DNA from: Citrobacter sp. wls619
GTDB taxonomy: Bacteria > Pseudomonadota > Gammaproteobacteria > Enterobacterales > Enterobacteriaceae
Direction: 5' to 3'
Assembly: GCF_005281345.1 (NCBI RefSeq)
Contig: NZ_SZXJ01000035.1
Coordinates: 62,001 to 126,000 of the forward strand
Length of the DNA: 64,000 nt
Of the stretch, positions 8,130-18,138 are shown piece after piece (within the stretch, counting starts at the first letter, position 1; every line of letters begins with the position of its first letter). A program made the translations under genes and the position numbers. The notes below the pieces were generated by a model. That model saw only the letters and a list, made by a program, of their open reading frames with translations. It did no database searches and was not told the origin of the DNA.

Positions 8130-9299
8130 ATGATCTACATTTCTGCCGTTGGCATGATTAACGCGTTGGGTAATAACACCGATGAAATCGCAGCCAATCT
8201 CACACGTGGCATCGCGCCAGGAATGCGTCCGCGCGCGAACTGGCTGCAGGGACACCCACCCGCCGTATTAGCAGGCGTAGACGGTGAACTGCCCGCAATC
8301 CCTCAGCAATTTAGCGCTCATCGTTCGCGCAATAACCAGCTACTGCTGGCCGCACTGGCACAAATCCAGCCCCAGGTGGACGACGCAATCACCCGGTTTG
8401 GCCGCGATCGTATTGCTGTCGTTCTCGGCACCAGCACCTCCGGTCTGGATGAAGGTGACGTTCACGTTGATCTGATGCTCAATGACAAAGAGAGCACCGA
8501 CTGGCGCTACCCGCAGCAGGAACTGGGCGATCCGTCGCGTTTTCTTAGCCACTGGTTGGCGCTGGATGGCCCGGCCTTTACGCTCTCAACCGCCTGCTCG
8601 TCCAGTGCGCGGGCTATCATGAGCGGGCGTCGCTTAATCGAATCTGGTTTGGTGGATATTGCCATTGTCGGCGGTGCCGATACGCTAAGTCGGATGCCCA
8701 TTAACGGTTTCCACAGTCTGGAATCGCTCTCCCCAACGCGATGTCAGCCGTTTGGCCGCGACCGCAATGGGATCACCATCGGCGAAGGCGCCGCCTTGAT
8801 GGTATTAACCCGCGAGCCCCAGCCCATTGCGCTCCTGGGCGTCGGTGAATCCAGCGATGCGTACCATATTTCGGCTCCCCACCCGCAGGGAGAGGGCGCC
8901 ATTCGCGCCATAGGCCAGGCGCTTAACGACGCAGGAATGACACCGGAACACGTGGGCTATATCAATCTGCACGGAACGGCCACTCCGCTAAACGATCAGA
9001 TTGAGTCCAACGTCGTGAGCACGCTATTTGGCGACACGGTCCCATGCAGTTCCACCAAACACCTGACCGGGCACACGTTGGGCGCTGCGGGGATCACCGA
9101 AGCCGCGATCGGTATGCTGATTTTGCAACGCAACCTGCCGCTGCCAGCGCAGGATTTTAGCCAGTCGCCACGCGATGAAACATTGCCACCCTGCGGCATC
9201 ATTGAACAGCCGCAGCCGCTGACTCGTCCGGTAATCTTATCTAACTCGTTCGCCTTCGGCGGTAATAATGCCAGCATCCTGCTCGGGAGAATCTCATGA
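8130..9299 (+). CDS. apeO: Beta-ketoacyl-ACP synthase (KAS I/II type)
   Basis: This is a 389-residue condensing enzyme with a complete Cys-His-His triad: STACSSSARA (nucleophile Cys), NLHGTATPLND (first His) and KHLTGHTLGAAG (second His). It probably extends the polyene chain by decarboxylative condensation with malonyl-ACP, pairing with ApeR or a chain-length factor encoded to the left. The longer open frame begins at 8076 within apeN, but the ATG at 8130, directly after the apeN stop, gives the normal FabF-like N-terminus (MIYISAVGMINALGNN). The 3' end overlaps apeP by ATGA. Confidence 0.9.
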   Translation: MIYISAVGMINALGNNTDEIAANLTRGIAPGMRPRANWLQGHPPAVLAGVDGELPAIPQQFSAHRSRNNQLLLAALAQIQPQVDDAITRFGRDRIAVVLGTSTSGLDEGDVHVDLMLNDKESTDWRYPQQELGDPSRFLSHWLALDGPAFTLSTACSSSARAIMSGRRLIESGLVDIAIVGGADTLSRMPINGFHSLESLSPTRCQPFGRDRNGITIGEGAALMVLTREPQPIALLGVGESSDAYHISAPHPQGEGAIRAIGQALNDAGMTPEHVGYINLHGTATPLNDQIESNVVSTLFGDTVPCSSTKHLTGHTLGAAGITEAAIGMLILQRNLPLPAQDFSQSPRDETLPPCGIIEQPQPLTRPVILSNSFAFGGNNASILLGRIS

Positions 9300-9772
9300 G
9301 CCACTATTTATCACCGGGGGATTATTTACCACATGATGCGCCGATGCTGCTCCTTGAAGAGGTCGACAGCGTGACGGACGAGACCGCCACCTGCCACGTG
9401 ACGGTATCGGCCAACAGCGTACTGGCCCCGTTCCTCGATCCTGATGGCAATCTACCCGGCTGGTTCGCACTGGAATTAATGGCGCAGACCATTGGCGTCT
9501 GGTCTGGCTGGCACCGCCAGCAACACGGTCAGGCGAGTATTGCGTTAGGCATGGTGCTGGGCGCACGCGAGTTAGTCTGTGCTGCGGGTGTTCTGCCTGC
9601 CGGGAAAAAGCTGAGCATCCATGTCAAATTGCTGATGCAGGATGCACGATTCGGTAGCTTTGAATGCGTCATTCAGGCAGACGACAAGACGCTGGCAACC
9701 GGTCGCGTCAACACCTTCCAGCCGACAGCAGAAGAAATTAACACGCTATTTCAACAAGGAGCGTCCACATGA
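9296..9772 (+). CDS. apeP: Hotdog-fold 3-hydroxyacyl-ACP dehydratase, long
   Basis: This 158-residue FabA/FabZ-like hotdog protein has a candidate catalytic His in LPHDAPMLLLEEV near residue 13 and the acidic helix motif WFALELMAQTIGVWSG, where the Glu of ELMAQ corresponds to the catalytic acid. It dehydrates the 3-hydroxyacyl-ACP made by ApeQ. In the characterised pathway it works with ApeI, which explains two dehydratase genes in one operon. It starts in the ATGA overlap with apeO and ends in one with apeQ. Confidence 0.85.
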   Translation: MSHYLSPGDYLPHDAPMLLLEEVDSVTDETATCHVTVSANSVLAPFLDPDGNLPGWFALELMAQTIGVWSGWHRQQHGQASIALGMVLGARELVCAAGVLPAGKKLSIHVKLLMQDARFGSFECVIQADDKTLATGRVNTFQPTAEEINTLFQQGAST

Positions 9773-10500
9773 GTCGTTCAGTTTTAGTTACGGGTGCCAG
9801 CAAAGGTATCGGTCGCGCCATCGCCAGACAACTGGCGGCAGACGGCTTTGTGGTCGGCGTGCACTATCATCGCGATGCGCAAGGTGCACAAGACACGCTG
9901 GAGGCTATCCTCGCCGCGGGCGGCACAGGGCGTCTGTTGACGTTTGACGTTGCCAATCGCGAGCAGTGCCGTGAAGTACTGGAGCACGATATTGAGGTTC
10001 ACGGCGCATGGTACGGTATTGTCAGCAACGCCGGAGTCACTCGTGATGCCGCCTTCCCTGCGCTCAGCGATAACGACTGGGATGCGGTGATCCACACCAA
10101 CCTCGACAGCTTTTACAACGTCATTCATCCGTGCATGATGCCGATGATTAGCGCACGCCAGGGAGGTCGTATCATCACACTGTCTTCGGTATCCGGCGTG
10201 ATGGGCAACCGCGGTCAGGTTAATTACAGTGCAGCAAAAGCCGGTATTATTGGCGCCACCAAAGCGCTGGCCATCGAACTGGCAAAACGCAAAATTACCG
10301 TAAACTGCATTGCACCGGGACTGATTGATACCGGGATGATCGAGATGGAAGAAGCCGCATTGAAAGAGGCGATGTCGATGATCCCCATGAAACGGATAGG
10401 TCAGGCTGAAGAAGTGGCCGGACTTGCCAGTTATTTAATGTCGGATGTGGCGGGCTATGTCACTCGCCAGGTGATTTCCATCAATGGAGGGATGTTATGA
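9769..10500 (+). CDS. apeQ: 3-oxoacyl-ACP reductase (FabG-type SDR)
   Basis: This is a 243-residue short-chain dehydrogenase with the cofactor motif TGASKGIG at residues 8-15, the NAG motif in VSNAGVTRD, the catalytic Ser in LSSVSG and YSAAK as the Tyr/Lys pair. The length and the C-terminal ISINGGML are typical of FabG. It reduces the beta-keto group after each condensation. Its position between ApeP and ApeR, with four-base overlaps on both sides, fits a single reductase shared by all extension cycles. Confidence 0.92.
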   Translation: MSRSVLVTGASKGIGRAIARQLAADGFVVGVHYHRDAQGAQDTLEAILAAGGTGRLLTFDVANREQCREVLEHDIEVHGAWYGIVSNAGVTRDAAFPALSDNDWDAVIHTNLDSFYNVIHPCMMPMISARQGGRIITLSSVSGVMGNRGQVNYSAAKAGIIGATKALAIELAKRKITVNCIAPGLIDTGMIEMEEAALKEAMSMIPMKRIGQAEEVAGLASYLMSDVAGYVTRQVISINGGML

Positions 10501-11726
10501 CACGTCGTGTCGTGATTACAGGCATGGGCGGCGTCACCGCCTTTGGGGAAAACTGGCAGGATGTCTCCGCCAGGCTGTTGGCCTATGAAAATGCGGTACG
10601 CAAAATGCCGGAGTGGCAGGTTTATGACGGGCTGCACACGCTGTTAGGTGCGCCAATCGACAACTTCACGCTGCCGGAACACTATACCCGCAAGCGCATT
10701 CGCGCCATGGGTCGCGTATCGCTGATGTCCACTCGCGCATCAGAACTGGCGTTAGAACAGGCCGGACTGATTGGCGATCGGGTACTGACCAACGGTGAAA
10801 CCGGAATAGCATACGGTTCCTCCACAGGCAGCACCGGGCCGGTGAGTGAGTTCGCGACCATGCTGACCGAGAAACACACCAATAACATCACCGGCACGAC
10901 CTACGTGCAAATGATGCCGCACACCACGGCTGTTAACACCGGGTTGTTTTTCGGCCTGCGTGGGCGAGTCATCCCGACATCCAGCGCCTGCACCTCTGGT
11001 AGCCAGGCCATTGGTTACGCATGGGAAGCCATCCGTCACGGCTATCAAACGGTGATGGTTGCCGGCGGTGCAGAAGAACTGTGCCCTTCCGAAGCCGCCG
11101 TATTTGATACGCTGTTCGCCACCAGCCAGCACAACGACGAACCGAAAACCACCCCCTCCCCATTCGATGAAAAACGCGATGGCCTGGTCATCGGGGAAGG
11201 CGCAGGTACGCTGGTGCTGGAAGAGTTGGAACACGCTAAAGCACGCGGAGCAACGATTTACGGTGAAATCGTCGGCTTTGCCACTAACTGCGATGCTGCC
11301 CATATCACCCAGCCACAGCGTGAAACAATGCAGATTTGCATGGAAAAATCGCTGAGCATGGCCGGTATTAGCGCCCAGGATATCGGCTATATTTCCGCGC
11401 ACGGTACCGCAACCGATCGTGGCGATATTGCAGAAAGTCAGGCGACTGCCGCAATTTATGGTGATAATGTGCCGCTATCCTCGCTTAAAAGCTATTTTGG
11501 GCATACCCTTGGCGCTTGTGGCGCGCTGGAGGCCTGGATGAGTCTGCAAATGATGCGTGAAGGCTGGTTTGCGCCTACGCTGAATTTGAGTCAGCCAGAT
11601 GCCAATTGTGGCGCGCTGGATTACATTATGGGTGAAGCCCGCAAGATTGATTGCGAGTTTTTGCAGAGCAATAACTTTGCGTTTGGCGGCATCAATACTT
11701 CTATCATCATCAAACGTTGGCCGTGA
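10497..11726 (+). CDS. apeR: Beta-ketoacyl-ACP synthase, FabB/FabF type
   Basis: This 409-residue ketosynthase has an intact triad: TSSACTSGSQAIG (Cys), SAHGTATDRGD (His) and SYFGHTLGACG (His). It is the last biosynthetic enzyme of the cluster. In studied systems one ketosynthase pairs with a chain-length-factor partner for elongation and another acts early; which role this one has cannot be read from the sequence. Its TGA is one base from the ATG of acpT, so the phosphopantetheinyl transferase is almost certainly in the same transcript. Confidence 0.9.
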   Translation: MTRRVVITGMGGVTAFGENWQDVSARLLAYENAVRKMPEWQVYDGLHTLLGAPIDNFTLPEHYTRKRIRAMGRVSLMSTRASELALEQAGLIGDRVLTNGETGIAYGSSTGSTGPVSEFATMLTEKHTNNITGTTYVQMMPHTTAVNTGLFFGLRGRVIPTSSACTSGSQAIGYAWEAIRHGYQTVMVAGGAEELCPSEAAVFDTLFATSQHNDEPKTTPSPFDEKRDGLVIGEGAGTLVLEELEHAKARGATIYGEIVGFATNCDAAHITQPQRETMQICMEKSLSMAGISAQDIGYISAHGTATDRGDIAESQATAAIYGDNVPLSSLKSYFGHTLGACGALEAWMSLQMMREGWFAPTLNLSQPDANCGALDYIMGEARKIDCEFLQSNNFAFGGINTSIIIKRWP

Positions 11727-11727
11727 T

Positions 11728-12306
11728 ATGTACCGGATCGTTCTAGGGAAAGTTTCTGATTTAAGCACCGGCGTACTGCCTCATGCGCTCTATGAGCTGG
11801 CACCGCAGGGTGCTCGCCGCGCACGCTGGCTGGCGGGCCGCGTGCTGCTTTCCCATGCCCTTTCGCCATTGCCTGATATCGTCTACGGCGAGCAAGGAAA
11901 ACCGGCCTTTTCAGCCGACACGCCGCTGTGGTTCAATCTTAGCCACAGCGGTGATGACATTGCTCTGCTGCTTAGCGACGAAGGAGAAGTGGGCTGCGAT
12001 ATTGAAGTCGTGCGCCCGCGCGAAAACTGGAAGACGCTGGCGAATACGGTGTTCAGTCTTGGGGAACATGCCGAAATCGAAGCGGAACATCCGGACCACC
12101 AACTGGCGGCTTTCTGGCGCATCTGGACACGCAAAGAAGCCATCGTTAAGCAGCGTGGCGGCAGCGCCTGGCAAATTGTCAGCGTCGATAGCACTACGCT
12201 GACATCCTCGCTCTCCGTTAGCCAGTGCCAGCTCGACACCCTGAGTCTGGCCGTGTGCACGCCAACGCCATTTACCCTGACAGCCGACGCCGTGCAGAGG
12301 CTGTAA
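11728..12306 (+). CDS. acpT: 4'-phosphopantetheinyl transferase
   Basis: This 192-residue Sfp-group transferase has the magnesium-binding GCDIEVVRPR and the FWRIWTRKEAIVKQRGG motif (W-x3-KEA). E. coli AcpT modifies the ACPs of the fatty-acid-like island now recognised as the aryl polyene cluster, and this gene lies directly behind such a cluster, so ApeE/ApeF are the likely substrates. An open frame extends back to 11599 inside apeR, but the ATG at 11728, one base after the apeR stop, yields the expected N-terminus (MYRIVLGKV). In E. coli the next genes are nikABCDE; here nikR follows. Confidence 0.92.
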   Translation: MYRIVLGKVSDLSTGVLPHALYELAPQGARRARWLAGRVLLSHALSPLPDIVYGEQGKPAFSADTPLWFNLSHSGDDIALLLSDEGEVGCDIEVVRPRENWKTLANTVFSLGEHAEIEAEHPDHQLAAFWRIWTRKEAIVKQRGGSAWQIVSVDSTTLTSSLSVSQCQLDTLSLAVCTPTPFTLTADAVQRL

Positions 12307-12349
12307 CTCCCGCATTCCCTGTGCGCCGACGCGCGACATGAAAGGTTAA

Positions 12350-12757
<408 letters not shown>

Positions 12758-12769
12758 TTGCCTGTTTCG

Positions 12770-12835
12770 TTGCCGGATGGCGGCTGCGCCTTATCCGGCC
12801 TACGTAGGCCGGGCAAGCGAAGCGCCCCCGGCAAT
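12770..12835. repeat. REP/BIME between nikR and yhhJ
   Basis: Two inverted REP halves (TGCCGGATGGCGGC and a TAGGCCGGGCAAGCGAAGC half) fill the interval between the convergent nikR and yhhJ stops. It may protect both transcripts from 3' decay. Confidence 0.85.
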
Positions 12836-12840
12836 AATGA

Positions 12841-13965
12841 TTACGCCATCGTGCCAATCGTCTTGCGAAAGCGTAGTAGCGCTATCAGGAAAAACGCACT
12901 GCCAATCGCCAGCAGCGTCAGAAACTGCGGCCAGACGATACTGAACCCAGCCCCACGATAAAGAATCGCCTGCGCCAGGCTGACAAAGTGGGTCGTTGGC
13001 ATGGTTAGCATGATGTCCTGCACGGCCTGCGGCATACTTTCACGCGGCGTAGAGCCCCCTGAGAGCATCTGTAACGGCAACAGCACCAGAATCATCAGCA
13101 ATCCCAGTTGCGGCATCGACCGTGCCAGCGTCCCCATAAAAATACCAATCGAGGTAGTGGCAAACAGGCTCAGCGCCACGCCCAGCATAAATAGCGGTAT
13201 CGAGCCTTCAATCGGCACGCCGAGTACCCCTTTCACCATCAACATCAGCGACAACCCGGAAACGACCAGCACCACCAACCCCATCGACCAGATTTTTGCC
13301 ATCATGATTTCAAACGGTGTCACCGGCATCACCAGCAGGTGCTCTATCGTCCCGTGCTCGCGTTCGCGGATCAGCGCCGATCCGGTGAGCACAATCGCCA
13401 GCATGGTAATGTTGTTGATGATTGCCATCACCGCGCCAAAACGGGCAGGTTCCAGATTAGGGTTAAAGCGCATGCGCATTTCCAGCGCTACCGGCGGCTC
13501 AGTGTTGTCACGGTAACGCGCCACAAAGCTATTCACTTCGCCACTGATGATATTCTGGATATAGCTGTTGCCGGTAAACGCCTGGCTCATTCGCGTGGCA
13601 TCCACGTTAACCTGAATATCCGGCTGTCGTCCTGCCAGCACATCGCGCTGAAAATCAGGCGGAATATTCACAGCAAAGGTATAGCGTCCGGCATCCAGCC
13701 CGGCATCCATTTCATCGGCAGTGATCATCTCCGGCGGTAAAAACCACGGGCGATAAAAGCTGTTCACAATGCGGTTCGACAGCTGCGACTGGTCCATATC
13801 GGCGATAGCAATCGGCGCCAGATGCAGCGACCCAGGCAGCACCGTCGCAGAAGAGTAAACCGATACCGTGAAGGCGAAGACAATCAGCGTCAGCATCGCT
13901 TTGTCACCCAGCAGGCTGCGCAACTCTTTGATACCAAGATTATAAATATTGCGTAATCGGCGCAT
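12841..13965 (-). CDS. yhhJ: ABC-2 type transporter permease YhhJ
   Basis: This 374-residue ABC-2 permease has one membrane helix near residues 24-42, then a large periplasmic domain (to about 175), then about five helices. The loop ALIREREHGTIEHLLVMPVT is the conserved ABC-2 signature. It is the last gene of a three-gene operon with yhiI (HlyD-type) and rbbA (ABC fused to a similar permease). Together they read as a complete type I style exporter. The open frame extends upstream into rbbA; the ATG at 13965 overlaps the rbbA stop (ATGA) and gives the E. coli-like N-terminus [10 protein letters not shown]. Confidence 0.92.
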   Translation of the reverse strand: MRRLRNIYNLGIKELRSLLGDKAMLTLIVFAFTVSVYSSATVLPGSLHLAPIAIADMDQSQLSNRIVNSFYRPWFLPPEMITADEMDAGLDAGRYTFAVNIPPDFQRDVLAGRQPDIQVNVDATRMSQAFTGNSYIQNIISGEVNSFVARYRDNTEPPVALEMRMRFNPNLEPARFGAVMAIINNITMLAIVLTGSALIREREHGTIEHLLVMPVTPFEIMMAKIWSMGLVVLVVSGLSLMLMVKGVLGVPIEGSIPLFMLGVALSLFATTSIGIFMGTLARSMPQLGLLMILVLLPLQMLSGGSTPRESMPQAVQDIMLTMPTTHFVSLAQAILYRGAGFSIVWPQFLTLLAIGSAFFLIALLRFRKTIGTMA

Positions 13966-16712
13966 CACCCCTCCTGTTTTTTCAGCAGTAATACGCTCAG
14001 ACCGATCACCACCGGAATGGCGATTGCCAGCGGGATAAACAGCTGCCACAGATCCATCAGATCCAACGCTTTCGAGAACGTTCCACGCGCAATGGTCAGA
14101 AAATGACTGGTCGGGTAGATTTCGCCAATCCACCGGCCCGGCCCTTCCAGCGAAGCCACCGGATCGATCATCCCGGAAAACTGCGTCGCCGGGATCAGCG
14201 TGATAATCGCGGTACCAAAAATGGCGGCGATCTGGCTTTTCATAAACGTGGAGATTAACAGCCCCAGTCCGGTAGCAATGGTGACGTACAGCAGCGCGGC
14301 CAGCGTCAGGGTTAAAAAACTCCCCTTATGCGGCACACCGAACACAAACACCGACAACGCGCACAGCAGCAGGAAGTTCAGCATGCCCAGCACGATGTAC
14401 GGCAACTGTTTGCCGAGTAAAAACTCGCTGCGGGTCGTGGGCGTAACGTACAGGTTGATAATCGACCCCAGCTCTTTCTCACGCACTACGCTGAGGGCGC
14501 TGAGCATGGAAGGAATCATCATCAACAGCAGTGGGATCACCGCCGGAACAATCGCCGGCAGGCTCTTCACATCCGGGTTGTAGCGATAACGCGTCTCAAT
14601 GGTCATCAGCCCGTTCTGACCACTGGCATTGGGCTGACGCGCCATTACATCCTGCAGCCAGGTCTGGTGCATAGCCTGTACGTAACCCCTTACCGTTTCG
14701 GCCCGGCTCGGCATCGCGCCATCAACCCAGACGCCAATCTTCACCGGCGTGCCACGCGCAATATCGCGGCCAAAGTTAGGTGGAATTTCTATCGCCACCG
14801 CCACTTCGCCCGAACGCATTCGCTTGTCCAGCTCGTCATAGCTGGTAAGCGGCGGCTGCTCGATAAAATAGCGCGATCCCGCCAGATTCAGCGTCCACGC
14901 CTGGCTGCTGACGGTCTGGTCACGGTCGAGTACGGAGAAACGCAGATTTTCCACGTCCATGCTGATGCCGTAGCCCATGATCAGCATCAGAATCACCGTC
15001 CCCATCAGCGCCAGCGTTGAACGCACCGGGTCCCGCCGCAGCTCCAGCGCTTCACGCCGGCTGTAGCTGAACAAGCGCCGCAGGCTAAAGCCCTGGCGCG
15101 GCGGCTGACTGTTTTCATGCACTGCCGGAACATTGGCGGGCGGTAACTGAGCTTCCGGTGCCGGGCCTGCGGCTTCCTGTAGCCAGGAGATAAACGCCTC
15201 TTCCAGGTTGGCAGCTCCACGCTGTTTCACCAGCTCCTGCGGCGTGCCGCTGGCGAGCACTTTTCCGGCGTGCATCAGCGACATGCGGTCGCAGCGCTCC
15301 GCCTCATTCATAAAGTGGGTGGAGATAAAAATAGTCACTTTGTCCTGGCGCGACAGATCGACCATCAGTTGCCAGAACATATCTCTCGCCACCGGATCGA
15401 CCCCGGAGGTCGGTTCATCAAGAATGAGCATCTCCGGGCGATGGATCACCGCCACCGCCAGCGACAGGCGCTGACGAATCCCCAGCGGTAAGGCGCCAGG
15501 CAGCACGTCTTCAACATCGGTCAGCGAAAAGCGCTCGCTCATCTCCTGCACACGCCCGGGGATTTCCGCTTCGGGGATATGGAACAGCCGTGCATGAAGC
15601 TCAAGGTTTTGCCGCACGGTCAGTTCGCTGTAGAGCGAAAAGGCCTGCGACATATAGCCCACCCGACGGCGGGTATCGATATTTTTCGGGTCAACCGCTT
15701 GCCCAAACAGCCACGCCTCACCTTCGCTTGCGGGCAGCAGTCCGGTGAGCATCTTCATGGTGGTGGATTTACCGCAGCCGTTGGAGCCGAGAAAGCCGAA
15801 GATCTCCCCGCGGGGAATGCGAAAGTTAACGTGGTCAACGGCGACAAACTTGCCGAAGCGCATGGTCAGATCTTTCGCCTCAATGGCGACCTCTTCCTGC
15901 TCGGCGTGATACGGCGGGATCACCACCGGTTTATGCGCCTGGCGCTGGGCTTCGGGTAACAGCGCGATAAATGCCTGTTCCAGCGTGGCGCTGTTCGTTT
16001 TTTCGCGCAACTGCTGCGCGCTGCCGGTAGCTAATACCTCACCCGCGTTCATCGCCACCAGCCAGTCAAAGCGCTCGGCTTCTTCCATATAGGCGGTGGC
16101 AACCAGCACGCTCATATTGGTCTGACGCTGGCGAATGCTGTTAATCAGATCCCAGAACTGGGCGCGTGACAGCGGGTCTACCCCGGTGGTGGGTTCATCA
16201 AGAATGAGCAATTCCGGGTCGTGGATCAACGCACAGCACAGCCCCAGCTTTTGTTTCATCCCGCCCGACAGTTTCCCGGCTGGGCGGTCGCGAAACGGCG
16301 CCAGCCCGGTGCTGTTCAGCAGTTCGGTAATCCGTGCTTCTCGCTCCGTTTTGTCATGGCCAAACAGCCGGGCAAAGAAGTCGACGTTCTCATACACCGA
16401 CAGCGTGTGGTACAGGTTTTTACCCAGTCCTTGCGGCATCCAGGCAATACGCGGGCAGACATCACGACGATGCTTCGGGTCGCGCATGTCGCCACCCAGC
16501 ACCATCACGTTACCCTGTTCAATCACCCGCGCACCGGAAATAAGCGACAGCAGGCTCGATTTTCCGACGCCATCCGGGCCAATCAGCCCCACCATACAGC
16601 GGGCGGGGATATCCAGCGTGATATTGTTCAGCGCGACCGTTGTCCCGTAATGCTGACTCACGCCGTCAAGGTGCGCCACGGGAGGAACGGGAACCAGCGC
16701 CAGATGCGTCAT
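13965..16712 (-). CDS. rbbA: Ribosome-associated ATPase / ABC transporter fusion RbbA
   Basis: This 915-residue protein has two ABC ATPase domains followed by an ABC-2 permease. NBD1 has Walker [10 protein letters not shown] and Walker [16 protein letters not shown]2 (from about 275) has GSNGCGKST and [12 protein letters not shown]. The permease starts at about residue 545 with a periplasmic loop and ends in about five helices. E. coli RbbA has been reported to bind ribosomes and stimulate translation, yet the layout and the neighbours YhiI and YhhJ are those of a membrane exporter. Its ATG overlaps the end of yhiI by four bases. Confidence 0.93.
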   Translation of the reverse strand: MTHLALVPVPPVAHLDGVSQHYGTTVALNNITLDIPARCMVGLIGPDGVGKSSLLSLISGARVIEQGNVMVLGGDMRDPKHRRDVCPRIAWMPQGLGKNLYHTLSVYENVDFFARLFGHDKTEREARITELLNSTGLAPFRDRPAGKLSGGMKQKLGLCCALIHDPELLILDEPTTGVDPLSRAQFWDLINSIRQRQTNMSVLVATAYMEEAERFDWLVAMNAGEVLATGSAQQLREKTNSATLEQAFIALLPEAQRQAHKPVVIPPYHAEQEEVAIEAKDLTMRFGKFVAVDHVNFRIPRGEIFGFLGSNGCGKSTTMKMLTGLLPASEGEAWLFGQAVDPKNIDTRRRVGYMSQAFSLYSELTVRQNLELHARLFHIPEAEIPGRVQEMSERFSLTDVEDVLPGALPLGIRQRLSLAVAVIHRPEMLILDEPTSGVDPVARDMFWQLMVDLSRQDKVTIFISTHFMNEAERCDRMSLMHAGKVLASGTPQELVKQRGAANLEEAFISWLQEAAGPAPEAQLPPANVPAVHENSQPPRQGFSLRRLFSYSRREALELRRDPVRSTLALMGTVILMLIMGYGISMDVENLRFSVLDRDQTVSSQAWTLNLAGSRYFIEQPPLTSYDELDKRMRSGEVAVAIEIPPNFGRDIARGTPVKIGVWVDGAMPSRAETVRGYVQAMHQTWLQDVMARQPNASGQNGLMTIETRYRYNPDVKSLPAIVPAVIPLLLMMIPSMLSALSVVREKELGSIINLYVTPTTRSEFLLGKQLPYIVLGMLNFLLLCALSVFVFGVPHKGSFLTLTLAALLYVTIATGLGLLISTFMKSQIAAIFGTAIITLIPATQFSGMIDPVASLEGPGRWIGEIYPTSHFLTIARGTFSKALDLMDLWQLFIPLAIAIPVVIGLSVLLLKKQEG

Positions 16713-17776
16713 TGCGGCAACCTCACCACCAGGGAGTCAGGCCAGGCGCGACTTTCATCCAGGCGCACCCAGGCCATGCCCGGTAGACCGGTTTTCACGT
16801 ACTCAAGATGCTGCTGCAACAGCTCTGGCGGAATACGCGCTTTCACGCGGAACATCAGTTTCAGCCGCTCATCGCTGGTTTCGACCGTTTTCGGCGTGAA
16901 CTGCGCGACGCTGGCCACAAAGCTGATGGTCGCAGGGATACGCAGATCCGGCGCGGCATCCAGCACCAGGCGTGCTTCGCCGCCAATCTTCAGTAAACCA
17001 GCCTGTTCGGTAGGTAAGAAGAACGTCATGTAGACATCGCTGAGATCGACCATATTCAGCACGCGCCCGCCAGCGGACAGCACTTCGCCCGGTTCGGCTA
17101 CGCGATACTGTACGCGACCATCGCGCGGGGCTTTAAGCTCGCTGTCATCGATATCTGCCGCAATGCGTCGTTCGGTGGCCTGTGCAGCTTCGACCCGGGT
17201 TTGCGCCTGGATGATACTGGTGCGAGCGGCTTCAATCGCCGCTTTCGCGGCAGAGACCTGCGCCTTTGCCGATTCCAGCGCCGCACGCGCACTTTCAGCG
17301 GCGGCGCGGTCGTCATCCAGTTGTTGCTCAGACACCGCACCACGCTGGGACAGTGAACGGGAGCGCACATGGCGTTTAGAGACCGACTGCAGCTCTGCTT
17401 CACGCTGTTTGACTACCGACTGCGCGGCCCGCATTTCACTTTGCCGTTGTTCCAGCAGCGCTCGTGCCGCCGCCACCGCACTTTCCGCTTCTTTGATTTG
17501 CGCGACCGCTTCCAGTCGCTGCTCGTGCAGCACGCGGGTATCCATTTTCGCCAGCACCTCGCCCTGACGGACAAACTGCCCTTCCGACACGAGAATCGTG
17601 TCAATTCGCCCGGCAATCTTGGTGGCAATATCCACTTCGGTGGCTTCAATTCGGCCATTGCTGGCTGCAAACCCTTCCGGTATTCCCGCAGGACGGAGCA
17701 TCCACCATGCTATCGCGGCCACCACAATCAGGATGCCCGCCCCCCACCACATCAGATGACGCTTAAACTTATCCAT
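16709..17776 (-). CDS. yhiI: HlyD-family membrane fusion protein YhiI
   Basis: This 355-residue periplasmic adaptor has a single N-terminal anchor (about residues 8-26). Then come the first lipoyl half ([20 protein letters not shown]), a long Ala/Gln/Glu-rich coiled-coil hairpin at about 75-205, the second lipoyl half ([19 protein letters not shown]) and a beta-barrel. It is the first gene of the yhiI-rbbA-yhhJ operon and should link the inner-membrane exporter to an outer-membrane channel such as TolC. The cargo is unknown. Confidence 0.92.
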   Translation of the reverse strand: MDKFKRHLMWWGAGILIVVAAIAWWMLRPAGIPEGFAASNGRIEATEVDIATKIAGRIDTILVSEGQFVRQGEVLAKMDTRVLHEQRLEAVAQIKEAESAVAAARALLEQRQSEMRAAQSVVKQREAELQSVSKRHVRSRSLSQRGAVSEQQLDDDRAAAESARAALESAKAQVSAAKAAIEAARTSIIQAQTRVEAAQATERRIAADIDDSELKAPRDGRVQYRVAEPGEVLSAGGRVLNMVDLSDVYMTFFLPTEQAGLLKIGGEARLVLDAAPDLRIPATISFVASVAQFTPKTVETSDERLKLMFRVKARIPPELLQQHLEYVKTGLPGMAWVRLDESRAWPDSLVVRLPQ

Positions 17777-18138
17777 ATTCGACCCGCCGTAATCCCTGTT
17801 ATCAAACGATGCGTGTCACAAAACCCACTGAACCGCTATCCAGTGAGAGATTCCATCCGGGATGAGAAGGAATGAAAAACGATGGCCAAAGAGCGGACAG
17901 GCGTTAAGGCAACGCTTACCGCGAAGGAAGTGAATGACGAAAATGCTGTGAAATCGGGTAGTAATGTTGTCATCATCAGCGTTCCTGGCCGGAAATGAAA
18001 CACGCATACTCATAACTGCTATCTATTGAATACTAACACCTGGATTCGATATGTCTATTCGGTTGTTCTCGCGTTGTCCTCGGCCAAAACAGTGTCCGGC
18101 AATCCGCTCGCCGGACAAGCTTCTGGCGAGTGTTCTGT
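17777..18138. other. Intergenic region between yhiI and the catabolic island
   Basis: This 362-base stretch has no convincing gene. It must contain the yhiI operon promoter, since yhiI reads leftward from 17776. It also contains the hairpin that ends the catabolic operon entering from the right (18085-18117). It marks the left edge of the island that replaces the E. coli yhiJ-yhiM region. Confidence 0.5.
18085..18117 (-). terminator. Likely intrinsic terminator of the seven-gene glycerol-type operon
   Basis: Inverted arms TGTCCGGC (18093-18100) and GCCGGACA (18110-18117) are followed on the minus strand by ACTGTTTTGG, a short U tract. It lies about 20 bases after the iron alcohol dehydrogenase stop. 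Confidence 0.55.

Noticed and set aside
10752-11402. A 216-codon minus-strand frame opposite apeR
   Set aside because: It is antisense to a ketosynthase with a complete active site, with low-complexity Gly/Phe/Cys composition and no ribosome site.
13001-13516. Plus-strand frame of 171 codons opposite yhhJ
   Set aside because: It is Ser/Ile/Thr-rich and antisense to conserved permease helices; a shadow frame.
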